Below are positions 50,916 to 59,168 of a stretch of 64,000 bases of DNA, in pieces (position 1 is the first letter of the stretch; each line of letters opens with the position of its first letter). The position numbers and the translations under genes are program-made. Source of the DNA: Cognatilysobacter tabacisoli. GTDB lineage: Bacteria; Pseudomonadota; Gammaproteobacteria; Xanthomonadales; Xanthomonadaceae. The stretch is from contig NZ_KZ987400.1 of assembly GCF_003586305.1 (NCBI RefSeq), positions 592,635 to 656,634 on the forward strand, written 5' to 3'. The notes under the pieces were generated by a model. It searched no databases and was not told where the DNA came from. It was given only the letters and a program-made list of their open reading frames with translations.

Positions 50916-51599
50916 ATGCCGATCGAACCCGCCGCGCTGTCGTCCCTGCACTTCGCTCCGCTGACGTGGGGGCTGCTCGTCGCCGGGTACCTGCTCGGGT
51001 CGCTGTCCGGCAGCCTGCTGCTCGGCCGCCTGCGCGGCGTCGACATCCGCGAGCACGGCAGCGGCAACGCCGGCGCGACCAACGCGCTGCGCTCGCAGGG
51101 CAAGGGCTTCGCGGTCGGCGTGGCGGTGTTCGACATCGCCAAGGGCGCGCTCGCCGCGTGGCTGGCGCTGCGCTACGCCCCGGTCGCGACCGGCCTGTCG
51201 GTCACGGCGCACGGCTACCTGGTCGCGTTCGCCGCGATCGTCGGTCACGTGTGGCCGGTGTGGCACGGCTTCCGCGGCGGCAAGGGCGCGGCGACGATGA
51301 TCGGCGCGCTGCTGGTGCTGTGGCCGTACGCGGTGCCGGTGGTGCTGCTGGCGTGGTTCGGCGTGGTGTTCACGTCCGGCTACGTCGGGCTGGCGACGGT
51401 GATCGCGACGTGGACCCTGCCGCTGCTTGCATGGTGGACGGACGCGGGCACGCCGCGACTGGCGTTCTCGATCGCCGTGGCGGTGCTGCTGACGATCACC
51501 CACCGCGCCAATCTGGCGCGCCTGCGCGCCGGCACCGAATCGCGCTTCGCCCGTGCGCGCCTGCTGCACCGCTGGCGGCGCGGACGGGACGCCGGATGA
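50916..51599 (+). CDS. plsY: Glycerol-3-phosphate acyltransferase PlsY
   Basis: A 227-residue membrane protein with about six helices that transfers acyl groups from acyl-phosphate to glycerol-3-phosphate, the first step of phospholipid synthesis. Its conserved loops are GYLLGSLSGSLLLGRLRG, EHGSGNAGATNALRSQGKG and the glycine-rich FRGGKGAATMIGAL. The C-terminus is basic. The stop overlaps the birA start. Substrate acyl-phosphate would be supplied by the fusion kinase just upstream. Confidence 0.96.
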   Translation: MPIEPAALSSLHFAPLTWGLLVAGYLLGSLSGSLLLGRLRGVDIREHGSGNAGATNALRSQGKGFAVGVAVFDIAKGALAAWLALRYAPVATGLSVTAHGYLVAFAAIVGHVWPVWHGFRGGKGAATMIGALLVLWPYAVPVVLLAWFGVVFTSGYVGLATVIATWTLPLLAWWTDAGTPRLAFSIAVAVLLTITHRANLARLRAGTESRFARARLLHRWRRGRDAG

Positions 51600-52597
51600 G
51601 CGACGACCGCCGGCTGCTGCAGCGGCTGATCGCCGGACCGGCCACCGGCGACGCCCTGGCCCGCGAATCGGGCCAGACGCGCGCGGCAGTGTGGAAGCGG
51701 ATCGAATCTCTGCGCGAGGCCGGCATCGCGATCGACGCCGCGCCCGGGCGTGGCTACGCGCTGGCCCAGCCGCTTGACCTGCTCGACGCCGACGCGATCC
51801 GCGCGCGCCTCGCGCCCGACGCGGCGCGCGAGCTGGCCGCGCTCGACGTGGCGTGGACGATCGACTCGACCAGCAGCGAGCTGCTGCGCCGGCCCGTGCC
51901 CGCGTCCGGGACCGCGGCGCTGCTGGCCGAGCGCCAGAGCGGCGGCCGCGGCCGGCGCGGTCGCACGTGGCAGTCGCCGCTGGCCGCGCACCTGTACCTG
52001 TCGACGGCGCGCGGCTTCGGCGGCGGGCTCGCCCGGCTCGGGGGCCTGAGCCTCGCCGCCGGCGTCGCCTGCGCCGAGGCGCTGCACGCGCTCGGCTTCG
52101 ATGCGCTGCGCTTGAAATGGCCGAACGATCTGGTCGTGCCCGACGGCGACGGCCTGCGCAAGCTCGGCGGACTGCTGGTCGAAGGCGGCGGCGAAGTCGC
52201 CGGCCCCGCGCGCGCGGTGGTGGGCATCGGCCTCAACGTGCGCATGCCGCCCGATGCCGCCGGACGAATCGACCAGCCGTGGACCGACCTGGCCCAGCTG
52301 GCAGGCGCCGGGCTGCCCGAACGCAGCGCGATCGCGGGGACGGTGCTGTCGCACCTGCTGCCCGCGCTGGCGCACTTCGATGCCGACGGACTGGCGCCGT
52401 TCCTGCCGCGCTATGCCGCGCTGGATGCGTTGGCCGGCCGGCGCGTTCACCTGCACGGCGAAGGCGGCGAAGTCGACGGCGTGGCGCTCGGCGTCGCGGC
52501 CGACGGCGGGCTGCGCGTGCGCGGCGGCGACGGCGTCGAACGCCGGCTGCATGCCGGCGAGGTCAGCGTGCGCGCGCTCGCGGACGCAGCCGCATGA
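51596..52597 (+). CDS. birA: Biotin-[acetyl-CoA-carboxylase] ligase BirA
   Basis: A 333-residue bifunctional-type biotin ligase. An N-terminal winged helix (RRLLQRLIAGPATGDALARESGQTRAAVWKRIESLREAG) suggests repressor function; the ligase core has the biotinyl-AMP loop SGGRGRRGRTWQS, KWPNDLVV and GIGLNVRMP; a C-terminal SH3-like domain follows. ATG overlaps the plsY stop and the stop overlaps coaX (ATGA twice). Confidence 0.96.
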   Translation: MSDDRRLLQRLIAGPATGDALARESGQTRAAVWKRIESLREAGIAIDAAPGRGYALAQPLDLLDADAIRARLAPDAARELAALDVAWTIDSTSSELLRRPVPASGTAALLAERQSGGRGRRGRTWQSPLAAHLYLSTARGFGGGLARLGGLSLAAGVACAEALHALGFDALRLKWPNDLVVPDGDGLRKLGGLLVEGGGEVAGPARAVVGIGLNVRMPPDAAGRIDQPWTDLAQLAGAGLPERSAIAGTVLSHLLPALAHFDADGLAPFLPRYAALDALAGRRVHLHGEGGEVDGVALGVAADGGLRVRGGDGVERRLHAGEVSVRALADAAA

Positions 52598-53337
52598 GCG
52601 CGTGGCTGTTCGACCTCGGCAACACCCGGCTGAAGTGCACGCCGCTGCGCGACGACGGCGCGGTCGGCGAGGTGCTGGCCCTGCCGCACCGCCACGACGA
52701 TGTCGCCGCGGCGCTCGAGCGCGCGCTGCCGGCGCGCATCGACGTGGCGTACCTGGCGAGCGTCGCCGACCCGGCCCTGCGCGTGGCCGTGCTGCAGGCG
52801 CTCGCCGCGCGCTGCGGTCGCATCTCGCTCGCGCGCACCCAGCGGCGCGGCGGCGGCGTGGCGATCGCGTACGCGCAGCCGCACCGGCTCGGCGTCGACC
52901 GCTACCTGGCGCTGATCGCCGCGCGCACGCGCGCGCCGGGCGGCGCGGTGGTGTGCGGCGTCGGCACCGCGCTGACGATCGACCTGCTCGACGCCGACGG
53001 CCGCCACCTGGGCGGGCGCATCGCGCCCTCGCCGGACCTGATGCGCGAGGCCCTGCACCAGCGCGCGGCGCAACTGCCGGTCGACGGCGGCGCCTACCGC
53101 GAGTTCGCCGACGACACCGACGACGCGCTCGCATCGGGCTGCCTCGGCGCCGCGATCGCGCTGGTCGAGCGCAGCGCGGCCGCGGCGCGCGCGCGGGTGT
53201 CCACACCGCCGGCGCTGCTGCTGCACGGCGGCGGCGCCGCGGCGCTGCGGCCGTGGCTGCCGGGCGCGCTCGACACGCCGCACCTGGTGCTCGAGGGGCT
53301 GGCGGTGTGGGCGCGCGACGAGCGCCCGCCGGCCTGA
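52594..53337 (+). CDS. coaX: Type III pantothenate kinase
   Basis: A 247-residue ASKHA-fold kinase that phosphorylates pantothenate, the first step to coenzyme A. N-terminal DLGNTRLKCTPL (phosphate loop), PHRLGVDRYLALIAART (pantothenate site), VVCGVGTALTIDLLDADG (catalytic Asp/ATP) and GGRIAPSPDLM are the CoaX marks. Translationally coupled to birA, an order common in this lineage. Confidence 0.95.
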   Translation: MSAWLFDLGNTRLKCTPLRDDGAVGEVLALPHRHDDVAAALERALPARIDVAYLASVADPALRVAVLQALAARCGRISLARTQRRGGGVAIAYAQPHRLGVDRYLALIAARTRAPGGAVVCGVGTALTIDLLDADGRHLGGRIAPSPDLMREALHQRAAQLPVDGGAYREFADDTDDALASGCLGAAIALVERSAAAARARVSTPPALLLHGGGAAALRPWLPGALDTPHLVLEGLAVWARDERPPA

Positions 53338-53431
53338 CCAACGCGGCGCGCCGGCACGCCGGCGCCGATCCGCGCGCGCGATCACAGCGCCGCCGCGCCC
53401 GGCGCCGCGGATCGCGTGGGACAATCGACGC

Positions 53432-54154
53432 ATGTGGAACCGCGCGCTGATCGTCCTGCTGCTCGTGCTCAACGTCGGCGTCGCCGCGTGGTGGGCCACG
53501 CGCGTGCCGCCGCCCGCGCCGGCGGCTCCGGCCGCGCCGATCGGGGTGGCCCGGCTGCAGCTGGTCGGCGAACCGGGCGCGGCCCCGCCGGTACCGAGCG
53601 CCGCGCCCGCGTCCCCGATCGCGCCAGCTGCCGCAAGCGTCTCGACCGGCTCGACCGGCGCGACGCCTGCACCGGACGCGACCGGCGCCGCGGCTTCGCG
53701 CTGCTACCGCTACGGCCCGTTCGCCGATGCCGCCGCGGCCGCCGCGGCGCGCGCGCGGCTGCAGCCGCTGGTGCAGCGCGCGCGCGCGAGCGTCGAGCCC
53801 ACGGCCGCCGCCGGCAGCGGCTGGCGCGTCGTCCTGCCGCCGCTGCCGTCGCTGGTCGACGCGCAGGCGACGGCGCAGCGGCTCGCGCAGGAGGGCTTCG
53901 ACGATTTCCTGATCGTGCGCGAGGGCTCCGAGGCCAACGCGATCGCGCTCGGGCGCTACGGTCGCGAGGACGCGGCGCGTCGACGGGCGCAGTCCCTGGT
54001 CGACGCCGGCTTCGCCGCACGCGCCGAGCCGCTCGGCCAGGGCGCGCCGGGCCACTGGCTCGACGTCGAGCCCGGCCCGGCGTTCGACGCCGCGCGCGCC
54101 CGCGCGGCGGCCGGCGCCGCGGTGCGCGACGCGGACTGCAGCGCCCTGCGCTGA
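53432..54154 (+). CDS. SPOR-domain membrane protein
   Basis: A 240-residue protein with an N-terminal transmembrane anchor (ALIVLLLVLNVGVAAWWA), an Ala/Pro-rich periplasmic linker (about 28-90) and a C-terminal double alpha/beta region (CYRYGPFADAAAAAAARARLQPLV, DFLIVREGSEANAIALGRYGREDAARRRAQSLVDAGF), the SPOR pattern for denuded glycan at the septum. Similar proteins follow coaX in related genomes. Probable role in division or wall maintenance. Confidence 0.85.
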   Translation: MWNRALIVLLLVLNVGVAAWWATRVPPPAPAAPAAPIGVARLQLVGEPGAAPPVPSAAPASPIAPAAASVSTGSTGATPAPDATGAAASRCYRYGPFADAAAAAAARARLQPLVQRARASVEPTAAAGSGWRVVLPPLPSLVDAQATAQRLAQEGFDDFLIVREGSEANAIALGRYGREDAARRRAQSLVDAGFAARAEPLGQGAPGHWLDVEPGPAFDAARARAAAGAAVRDADCSALR

Positions 54155-54208
54155 TGTCGCAACGGCGGCGGTGCCGCCCCTTGCGCCGGGCTAGAATCAT
54201 CGTTCCAC

Positions 54209-54281
54209 GCCGGCTTAGCTCAGTTGGTAGAGCAACTGATTTGTAATCAGTAGGTCGTCGGTTCGATTCCGACAGCCGGCA
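54209..54281 (+). tRNA. tRNA-Thr (anticodon TGT)
   Basis: Full cloverleaf: acceptor GCCGGCT/AGCCGGC, D-loop TAGCTCAGTTGGTAGAGC, anticodon stem CTGAT/ATCAG with loop TTTGTAA (anticodon TGT), and T-arm GTCGG-TTCGATT-CCGAC. CCA is not encoded. A TAGAAT -10-like hexamer lies at 54192-54197. Confidence 0.95.
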
Positions 54282-54309
54282 TGCCCCACACCGCAGGGAC
54301 GACCACCGC

Positions 54310-55233
54310 ATGAGCCGAACCTACCCGCCCGTGTCGATCATCGGCGCGCCGACCGACGTCGGCGCCGGCCACCTCGGCGCCCGCCTCGGGCCGGAGGCGC
54401 TGCGCATCGCCGGGCTCGGCCAGGCGCTGGTCGCCCGCGGCGTCGACGTGGTCGACCGCGGCAACCTCGACGGCCCGCGCAACCCGTGGGAAGCCCCGAC
54501 CGACGGCTACCGGCACCTGCCGGAGGTCGTCGCGTGGAACCGGCTGGCGATGGACGCGGTGCTCGCTGAGCTGCGCGGCGGGCGCATGCCGATCCTGCTC
54601 GGTGGCGACCACTGCCTGGGCCTGGGATCGATCACCGCGGTCGCCCGCTACTGCCGCGAGACCGGCAAGAAGCTGCGCGTGCTGTGGCTCGACGCCCACG
54701 CCGACTTCAACACCAGCCAGGTCACGCCGTCGGGCAACATCCACGGCATGCCGGTCGCGTGCCTGTGCGGCATGGGCCCGCGCGAGCTGACCCACCTGGG
54801 CGGCGACGCGCCGGCGATGCGGCCGGACGAGATCCGCCAGATCGGCATCCGCTCGGTCGACGACGGCGAGAAGCGGCTGGTCAAGGAATACGGCCTCGAC
54901 GTCTACGACATGCGCTACATCGACGAGGTCGGCATGAAGCGGGCGATGGAGGAAGCGCTCGAGGGCGTCGACCAGAACACCCACCTGCACGTCAGCTTCG
55001 ACGTCGACTTCCTCGACCCGAGCATCGCGCCGGGCGTCGGCACCACGGTGCCCGGCGGCCCGAACTACCGCGAGGCGCAGCTGGTGATGGAGATGATCGC
55101 CGACACCGGCCGGCTGGCCTCGCTCGACATCATGGAGCTCAACCCGGTCATCGACTCGCACAACGCGACCGCCGAGCTGTCGGTGGACCTGGTCGAGAGC
55201 CTGTTCGGCAAGTCGACGCTGATGCGCGACTGA
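54310..55233 (+). CDS. rocF: Arginase
   Basis: A 307-residue manganese hydrolase splitting arginine to ornithine and urea. Metal-ligand motifs: GGDHCLGLGSITA, WLDAHADFNTSQ, GNIHGMPVA and HVSFDVDFLDPSIAPGVGT with EAQLVMEM and the substrate-side SLDIMELNPVID. The family length is normal. It starts 29 bp after the tRNA; no terminator separates the two. Confidence 0.96.
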   Translation: MSRTYPPVSIIGAPTDVGAGHLGARLGPEALRIAGLGQALVARGVDVVDRGNLDGPRNPWEAPTDGYRHLPEVVAWNRLAMDAVLAELRGGRMPILLGGDHCLGLGSITAVARYCRETGKKLRVLWLDAHADFNTSQVTPSGNIHGMPVACLCGMGPRELTHLGGDAPAMRPDEIRQIGIRSVDDGEKRLVKEYGLDVYDMRYIDEVGMKRAMEEALEGVDQNTHLHVSFDVDFLDPSIAPGVGTTVPGGPNYREAQLVMEMIADTGRLASLDIMELNPVIDSHNATAELSVDLVESLFGKSTLMRD

Positions 55234-55300
55234 GCGGATCCCGTTTCCGGTGCCGTCGCGCAGGCGGCGGCGCCGCTGGCAACCTCCCGGAGAACTGACG

Positions 55301-55435
55301 ATGAAGCAAATGATCAAATTCGCCGCGCTGCTGGTGCTGGCCACCGTGGCGCTCGGCGGCTGCAACACGATGGAAGGGCTCGGCAAGGACGTGCAGAAGC
55401 TCGGCGACAAGATCGAGGACAAGGCCGCGAACTGA
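55301..55435 (+). CDS. Entericidin-like lipoprotein 1
   Basis: A 44-residue lipoprotein: signal FAALLVLATVALGGC then NTMEGLGKDVQKLGDKIEDKAAN, the entericidin A/B pattern. Entericidins form an antidote/toxin pair of tiny membrane lipoproteins in E. coli, linked to stationary-phase stress. ATG at 55301 follows CCGGAGAACTGACG. A hairpin terminator follows. The paralogue lies 225 bp downstream. Confidence 0.88.
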   Translation: MKQMIKFAALLVLATVALGGCNTMEGLGKDVQKLGDKIEDKAAN

Positions 55436-55460
55436 CCCGGCGCAGGCGTGGTCTCGCACG

Positions 55461-55482
55461 AAGGCCGGCGCTCGCCGGCCTT
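55461..55482 (+). terminator. Hairpin after the first entericidin gene
   Basis: Stem AAGGCCGGCG / CGCCGGCCTT with a two-base loop, followed by CCGCATTT. It lies 25 bp after the stop. Confidence 0.7.
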
Positions 55483-55660
55483 CCGCATTTGTGCGACGGG
55501 ATTCGCGAAGCGCGCGCCGAACCATGCCGGTGGATGAACGCGACCCAGCACCCGGCCGGCCAATCCACGCGGAATTCACACCTGCAAACGTCCTATAGCG
55601 CCACGGTCGAGGCGGCGCAGTTGGTGCGCTGCGACCCCGGACACTCCCGAGGAGGAATGC

Positions 55661-55813
55661 ATGAAGCGTTTGATCGCCCTGATGTTCTTGGTTGCTTTTT
55701 CGACCGGCACCCTGACCGCCTGCAACACCATGAAGGGTGCGGGCCAGGACGTGCAGAAGGTTGGCGAAAAGGTCGAAGAGAAGGCCGAAGAGTGCAAGGA
55801 CGCGAAGTGCTGA
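55661..55813 (+). CDS. Entericidin-like lipoprotein 2
   Basis: A 50-residue paralogue of the previous gene, found by reading the sequence. Signal LIALMFLVAFSTGTLTAC is followed by NTMKGAGQDVQKVGEKVEEK, then AEECKDAKC. Besides the lipid-bearing Cys it has two extra cysteines in its C-terminal tail, not present in the first copy, which might pair or bind metal. ATG at 55661 is preceded by GAGGAGGAATGC. It has its own strong terminator. Confidence 0.88.
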   Translation: MKRLIALMFLVAFSTGTLTACNTMKGAGQDVQKVGEKVEEKAEECKDAKC

Positions 55814-55845
55814 TCCGCGTCTGACGCGCAGCACGTTTCGCCGAG

Positions 55846-55873
55846 AAGGCCGGAGCAATCCGGCCTTTTCTTT
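55846..55873 (+). terminator. Terminator of the second entericidin gene
   Basis: Nine-base stem AAGGCCGGA / TCCGGCCTT with GCAA loop, followed by TTCTTTT. Confidence 0.92.
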
Positions 55874-56060
55874 TGATCGTCGATCGCCCGCGGCGGGGGC
55901 TGGCGGTCGTGTTGCGGGCGATGCGGCTGAAGGCTTCACCGGGTTCATCGACGTGCAGGCACGGCTAACGGCTTCGTGACCGGACGCGAATGCACGCGCT
56001 GCGATGCTGTCCCTGCGGTGCAAAGACGCCGCGCCTCCCCCAAGAAGAGGACCAACATCG

Positions 56061-56261
56061 ATGAACAAGGACATCATTGCCGGCAAGTGGAACCAGGTGA
56101 AAGGCCAGGCCCGTACGAAGTGGGGCGATCTGACCGACGACGATCTCGACGTGCGCGAGGGCAACGCCGAGTACCTCGCGGGCAAGCTGCAGGAGCGCTA
56201 CGGCTGGCAGCGCGACCGCGCCGAGCAGGAAGTGCGCGACTTCGAGCGCACGCTGAACTGA
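56061..56261 (+). CDS. CsbD family stress protein
   Basis: A 66-residue hydrophilic protein beginning [19 protein letters not shown]-type, with the CsbD pattern ([29 protein letters not shown]). CsbD-like proteins are induced under general stress; the molecular role is unknown. ATG at 56061 follows AGAGGACCAACATCG. A near-symmetric terminator follows. Confidence 0.95.
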   Translation: MNKDIIAGKWNQVKGQARTKWGDLTDDDLDVREGNAEYLAGKLQERYGWQRDRAEQEVRDFERTLN

Positions 56262-56313
56262 GCTGCGTCAGCACGACTTGCCGCGCGCGCTGATGCGCGG
56301 CGTTGGCGAGGCA

Positions 56314-56341
56314 AAAACGGGCCGGGAAGCCGGCCCGTTTT
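56314..56341. terminator. Bidirectional terminator between csbD and the secreted protein
   Basis: Twelve-base stem AAAACGGGCCGG / CCGGCCCGTTTT with GAAG loop. A and T runs on both sides let it work for the csbD gene and the convergent gene at 56436. Confidence 0.9.
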
Positions 56342-56435
56342 CGTGTCGGGTGGCCGCGCCCCTGGTCGCGCTCGCGCAGTTCGGGGATTCGAGTCGGCGT
56401 GCCGGTGGAACGTGCCGGTGGAATGCACCGGACCG

Positions 56436-57260
56436 TCAGTACGGCGGGTCGGCGACGAATCCGTCGGGAAACGCGCGCGGCGCGTCGTGGCGGGGCCAGC
56501 GGTGGCCGCGCGGCCACACGCCGCGGGCCAACAGCCCGGCCGGATCGTCGTAGCGCACTTCGCGCACCTGCACCGGCGCACGCGTGGCCCGGTCGAAGCC
56601 GGTGCGACCGACCGGCGACCACGCGCGTGCGCCGTGGCCCGTGCCGAGGCCCTGCGTGGCCATCGCATCGGCGGCGCGCGATTCGGCCGCCGCGGGCGGC
56701 GCGGAGACCTTGCCACGCGCGGCGGACTCGCGCGCGGCGCTGCCGTGGCCGGCGATCGGCGCCGGCGCGTCGTAGTACGGAACCGACCTCGCCTCTGTGA
56801 ACACGGCAATGCCGATGACCCCGACGTTGTCGGGCCGGCCGGTGCGCGCGGCGTAGCTGTCCGGCAGGTCGGTGAATACGAACTGCGCGACGTCGTCCAT
56901 TGACTTGCGCCAGCCGTGGATCTGCGTGCTCTGCCACGGCTCCAGCACGTAGCCGGCCTGCGACGGATGCGCCGTCTGGCCGGTCACGGCGTTGACGCCG
57001 TCGACCGACAGCACCACCAGCACGCGCTCGCCGGTGGTGTTGGTCAGCTGCACCGAATAGCGGTGGCCGGGCGCACCGGCGATCCAGTCGCGGCCGCGGT
57101 GCGGGGTCGCGGGCAGCCACTGGCCGGACTCGCGGTCGACGACGGCCAGGTCGACCAGCGGGCGGGCCTGCGCCGGCAGCGAACAGGCCACCGGCGCGCA
57201 CAGCAGCGCGACCAGCGGGACGGACAGCAGGGAACGCAGCGGGGGCAGGCGGCGACGCAT
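56436..57260 (-). CDS. Secreted protein of unknown function
   Basis: A 274-residue protein with signal peptide (LLSVPLVALLCAPVACSLPAQA). Residues about 35-160 form a beta domain (DRESGQWLPATPHRGRDWIAG, YSVQLTNTTGERVLVVLSVDGVNAVTG, GYVLEPWQSTQIHGWRKS) that looks like an Ig- or jelly-roll-like fold. The rest is Ala/Arg-rich and ends FPDGFVADPPY. Family not recognised. ATG at 57260 follows GAGGAG. Convergent with CsbD. Confidence 0.78.
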   Translation of the reverse strand: MRRRLPPLRSLLSVPLVALLCAPVACSLPAQARPLVDLAVVDRESGQWLPATPHRGRDWIAGAPGHRYSVQLTNTTGERVLVVLSVDGVNAVTGQTAHPSQAGYVLEPWQSTQIHGWRKSMDDVAQFVFTDLPDSYAARTGRPDNVGVIGIAVFTEARSVPYYDAPAPIAGHGSAARESAARGKVSAPPAAAESRAADAMATQGLGTGHGARAWSPVGRTGFDRATRAPVQVREVRYDDPAGLLARGVWPRGHRWPRHDAPRAFPDGFVADPPY

Positions 57261-57401
57261 CGGGGCGATCTCCTCGGGAGGTGCTGGGCGAACGCGCGAC
57301 CGCGCCGGGTGGGGTTGTGCAACGGTGCGGCCCGCCGGCCGCGGGCTGCGGTGCCGGGGCGGCGGGTAAACTGGGCGGCCTCCCCGCGCGCGCCGCACCC
57401 G

Positions 57402-58730
57402 ATGACCCCGACCCGCGTCCTCACCGGCATCACCACCTCCGGCACCCCGCACCTGGGCAACTACGCGGGCGCGATCCGGCCGGCGGTCGCCGCGAGCCGC
57501 ACGCCGGGCGTCGAGAGCTTCTATTTCCTCGCCGACTACCACGCGCTGATCAAGGTCACCGACCCGGTGCGCGTGCAGCGCTCGACGCTGGAGATCGCCG
57601 CGACCTGGCTGGCCTGCGGGCTCGATCCGTCGACGGTGTGGTTCTACCGGCAGAGCGACATCCCGGAGATCCCCGAGCTGACGTGGCTGCTGACCTGCGT
57701 CGCCGGCAAGGGCCTGCTGAACCGCGCGCACGCGTACAAGGCCGCCGTCGACAAGAACCGCGAGAGCGGCGAGGACGACGACGCCGGGATCAGCGCCGGG
57801 CTGTTCATGTACCCGGTGCTGATGGCCGCCGACATCCTGATCTTCAACGCGAACAAGGTCCCGGTCGGCCGCGACCAGATCCAGCACATCGAGATGGCGC
57901 GCGACTTCGGCCAGCGCTTCAATCACCTCTACGGCGAACACTTCACGCTGCCGGAGGCCGCGATCGAGACGCAGGTGGCGACGCTGCCCGGGCTCGACGG
58001 CCGCAAGATGAGCAAGAGCTACGACAACACAATCCCCCTGTTCGCGCCGCGCGCGACGCTGAAGAAGCTGATCGCGGGGATCGTCACCGACTCGCGCGCG
58101 CCGGGCGAGGCGAAGGACGCCGACGCGTCGAACGTGTTCCAGCTGTACCAGGCGTTCGCCAGCGCCGAGGAGGCCGCCGCGATGCGCCAGGCCTTCGCCG
58201 ACGGGATCGGCTGGGGCGATGCGAAGAACGCGCTGTTCGAGCGGCTCGACGCCGAGATCGCGCCGCAGCGCGAGCGGTACGAGGCGCTGATGGCCAAGCC
58301 AGCGGAGATCGAGGCGATCCTGCGCGACGGCGCGCAGCGCCTGCGCGCGCGCTACGCGACACCGACGCTGCAGCGCCTGCGCGAGGCGGTCGGCCTGCGA
58401 AACCTGTCGCAGGTGGCGGTGTCGACGGCCGACGCCGGCGACGACGACGCGCCGGTGGCGCCGACGTTCAAGCAGTACCGCGAGGCGGACGGCCGCTTCT
58501 ACTTCAAGCTGCTGCGCGGCGAGCGCGTGCTGCTGCAGAGCGCCGGCTTCGATGGCGGCCGCGACGCGGGGCAGTGGGTCGCGCGCCTCAAGCGCGACGG
58601 CGGCGACGGGCTGCGCGAGGCCGGAGGGGTGCTGCACGTCGACGGCGCGGCGATTGGCGCCCTCGGCGACGGCGTCGCGCTGGCCGAGGTAGTCGACGCG
58701 CTGGCGAAGTTTGCCGAGGACGCGGCATGA
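57402..58730 (+). CDS. trpS: Tryptophanyl-tRNA synthetase with C-terminal extension
   Basis: A 442-residue class I synthetase charging tRNA-Trp. ATP-binding TSGTPHLGNYAGA (HIGH equivalent), ADYHALI, and KMSKSYDN (about 201-209) are present. Standard bacterial TrpS is about 330-340 residues; here about 95 residues follow, whose sequence FKQYREADGRFYFKLLRGERVLLQSAGFDGGRDAG resembles a YegP/DUF1508 repeat. The stop overlaps the next start. ATG at 57402 gives the normal N-terminus. Confidence 0.96.
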   Translation: MTPTRVLTGITTSGTPHLGNYAGAIRPAVAASRTPGVESFYFLADYHALIKVTDPVRVQRSTLEIAATWLACGLDPSTVWFYRQSDIPEIPELTWLLTCVAGKGLLNRAHAYKAAVDKNRESGEDDDAGISAGLFMYPVLMAADILIFNANKVPVGRDQIQHIEMARDFGQRFNHLYGEHFTLPEAAIETQVATLPGLDGRKMSKSYDNTIPLFAPRATLKKLIAGIVTDSRAPGEAKDADASNVFQLYQAFASAEEAAAMRQAFADGIGWGDAKNALFERLDAEIAPQRERYEALMAKPAEIEAILRDGAQRLRARYATPTLQRLREAVGLRNLSQVAVSTADAGDDDAPVAPTFKQYREADGRFYFKLLRGERVLLQSAGFDGGRDAGQWVARLKRDGGDGLREAGGVLHVDGAAIGALGDGVALAEVVDALAKFAEDAA

Positions 58731-59050
58731 GCGCGTTCGCCCAGCTGCACCTGACCCTGATCCTGTTCCTGCCGTGGTTCACGATCCTCGGCGTGCTGTT
58801 CTGGCTGCTGCCGCGCCAGCCGCGGCCGCCGGCGCGGCGCTGGTTCGATGCGATCGCGCTGCTGCTGTCGACCGCACTTTTTTTGGCCAGCGTGTACTGG
58901 TCCTTCGAGATCGCCGATCCGAAGTACGGCGGCATGTGGAAGCAGGTGCTGGCCACCGCGGTCGGCTATGGCGTGTTCCTGGCGGCGATGACGGTCGCGT
59001 TCCTGCTGCGCCGCCGCTGGCTGCGCGAACTGCAGGGCCGCGTGCTCTGA
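58727..59050 (+). CDS. Small membrane protein coupled to trpS
   Basis: A 107-residue protein with three transmembrane segments (LTLILFLPWFTILGVLFWLLP, AIALLLSTALFLASVYW, LATAVGYGVFLAAMTVAFLL) and a basic end (RRRWLRELQGRVL). ATG overlaps the trpS stop (ATGA). Function unknown. Confidence 0.8.
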   Translation: MSAFAQLHLTLILFLPWFTILGVLFWLLPRQPRPPARRWFDAIALLLSTALFLASVYWSFEIADPKYGGMWKQVLATAVGYGVFLAAMTVAFLLRRRWLRELQGRVL

Positions 59051-59168
59051 GCCGCATGCTCTGAGCCGCGTGCCCTGACGCCGGTGGTCGCGGCCTTCGA
59101 CCGAGGTCGCATCGCCGCGCGGCGCCGCGCGCCCTAGACTCGATCGCGACCGACCACGGACCGCGCGC

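Noticed and set aside
55871-55884. FNR-like site TTGATCGTCGATCG after the second entericidin
   Set aside because: The right half (GATCG) does not match ATCAA; it is overlapped by the terminator tail, so chance similarity is likely.
56916-57401. N-terminal extension of trpS
   Set aside because: The extra residues are antisense to the secreted protein gene at 56436-57260 and do not belong to any synthetase. The ATG at 57402 gives the normal start.
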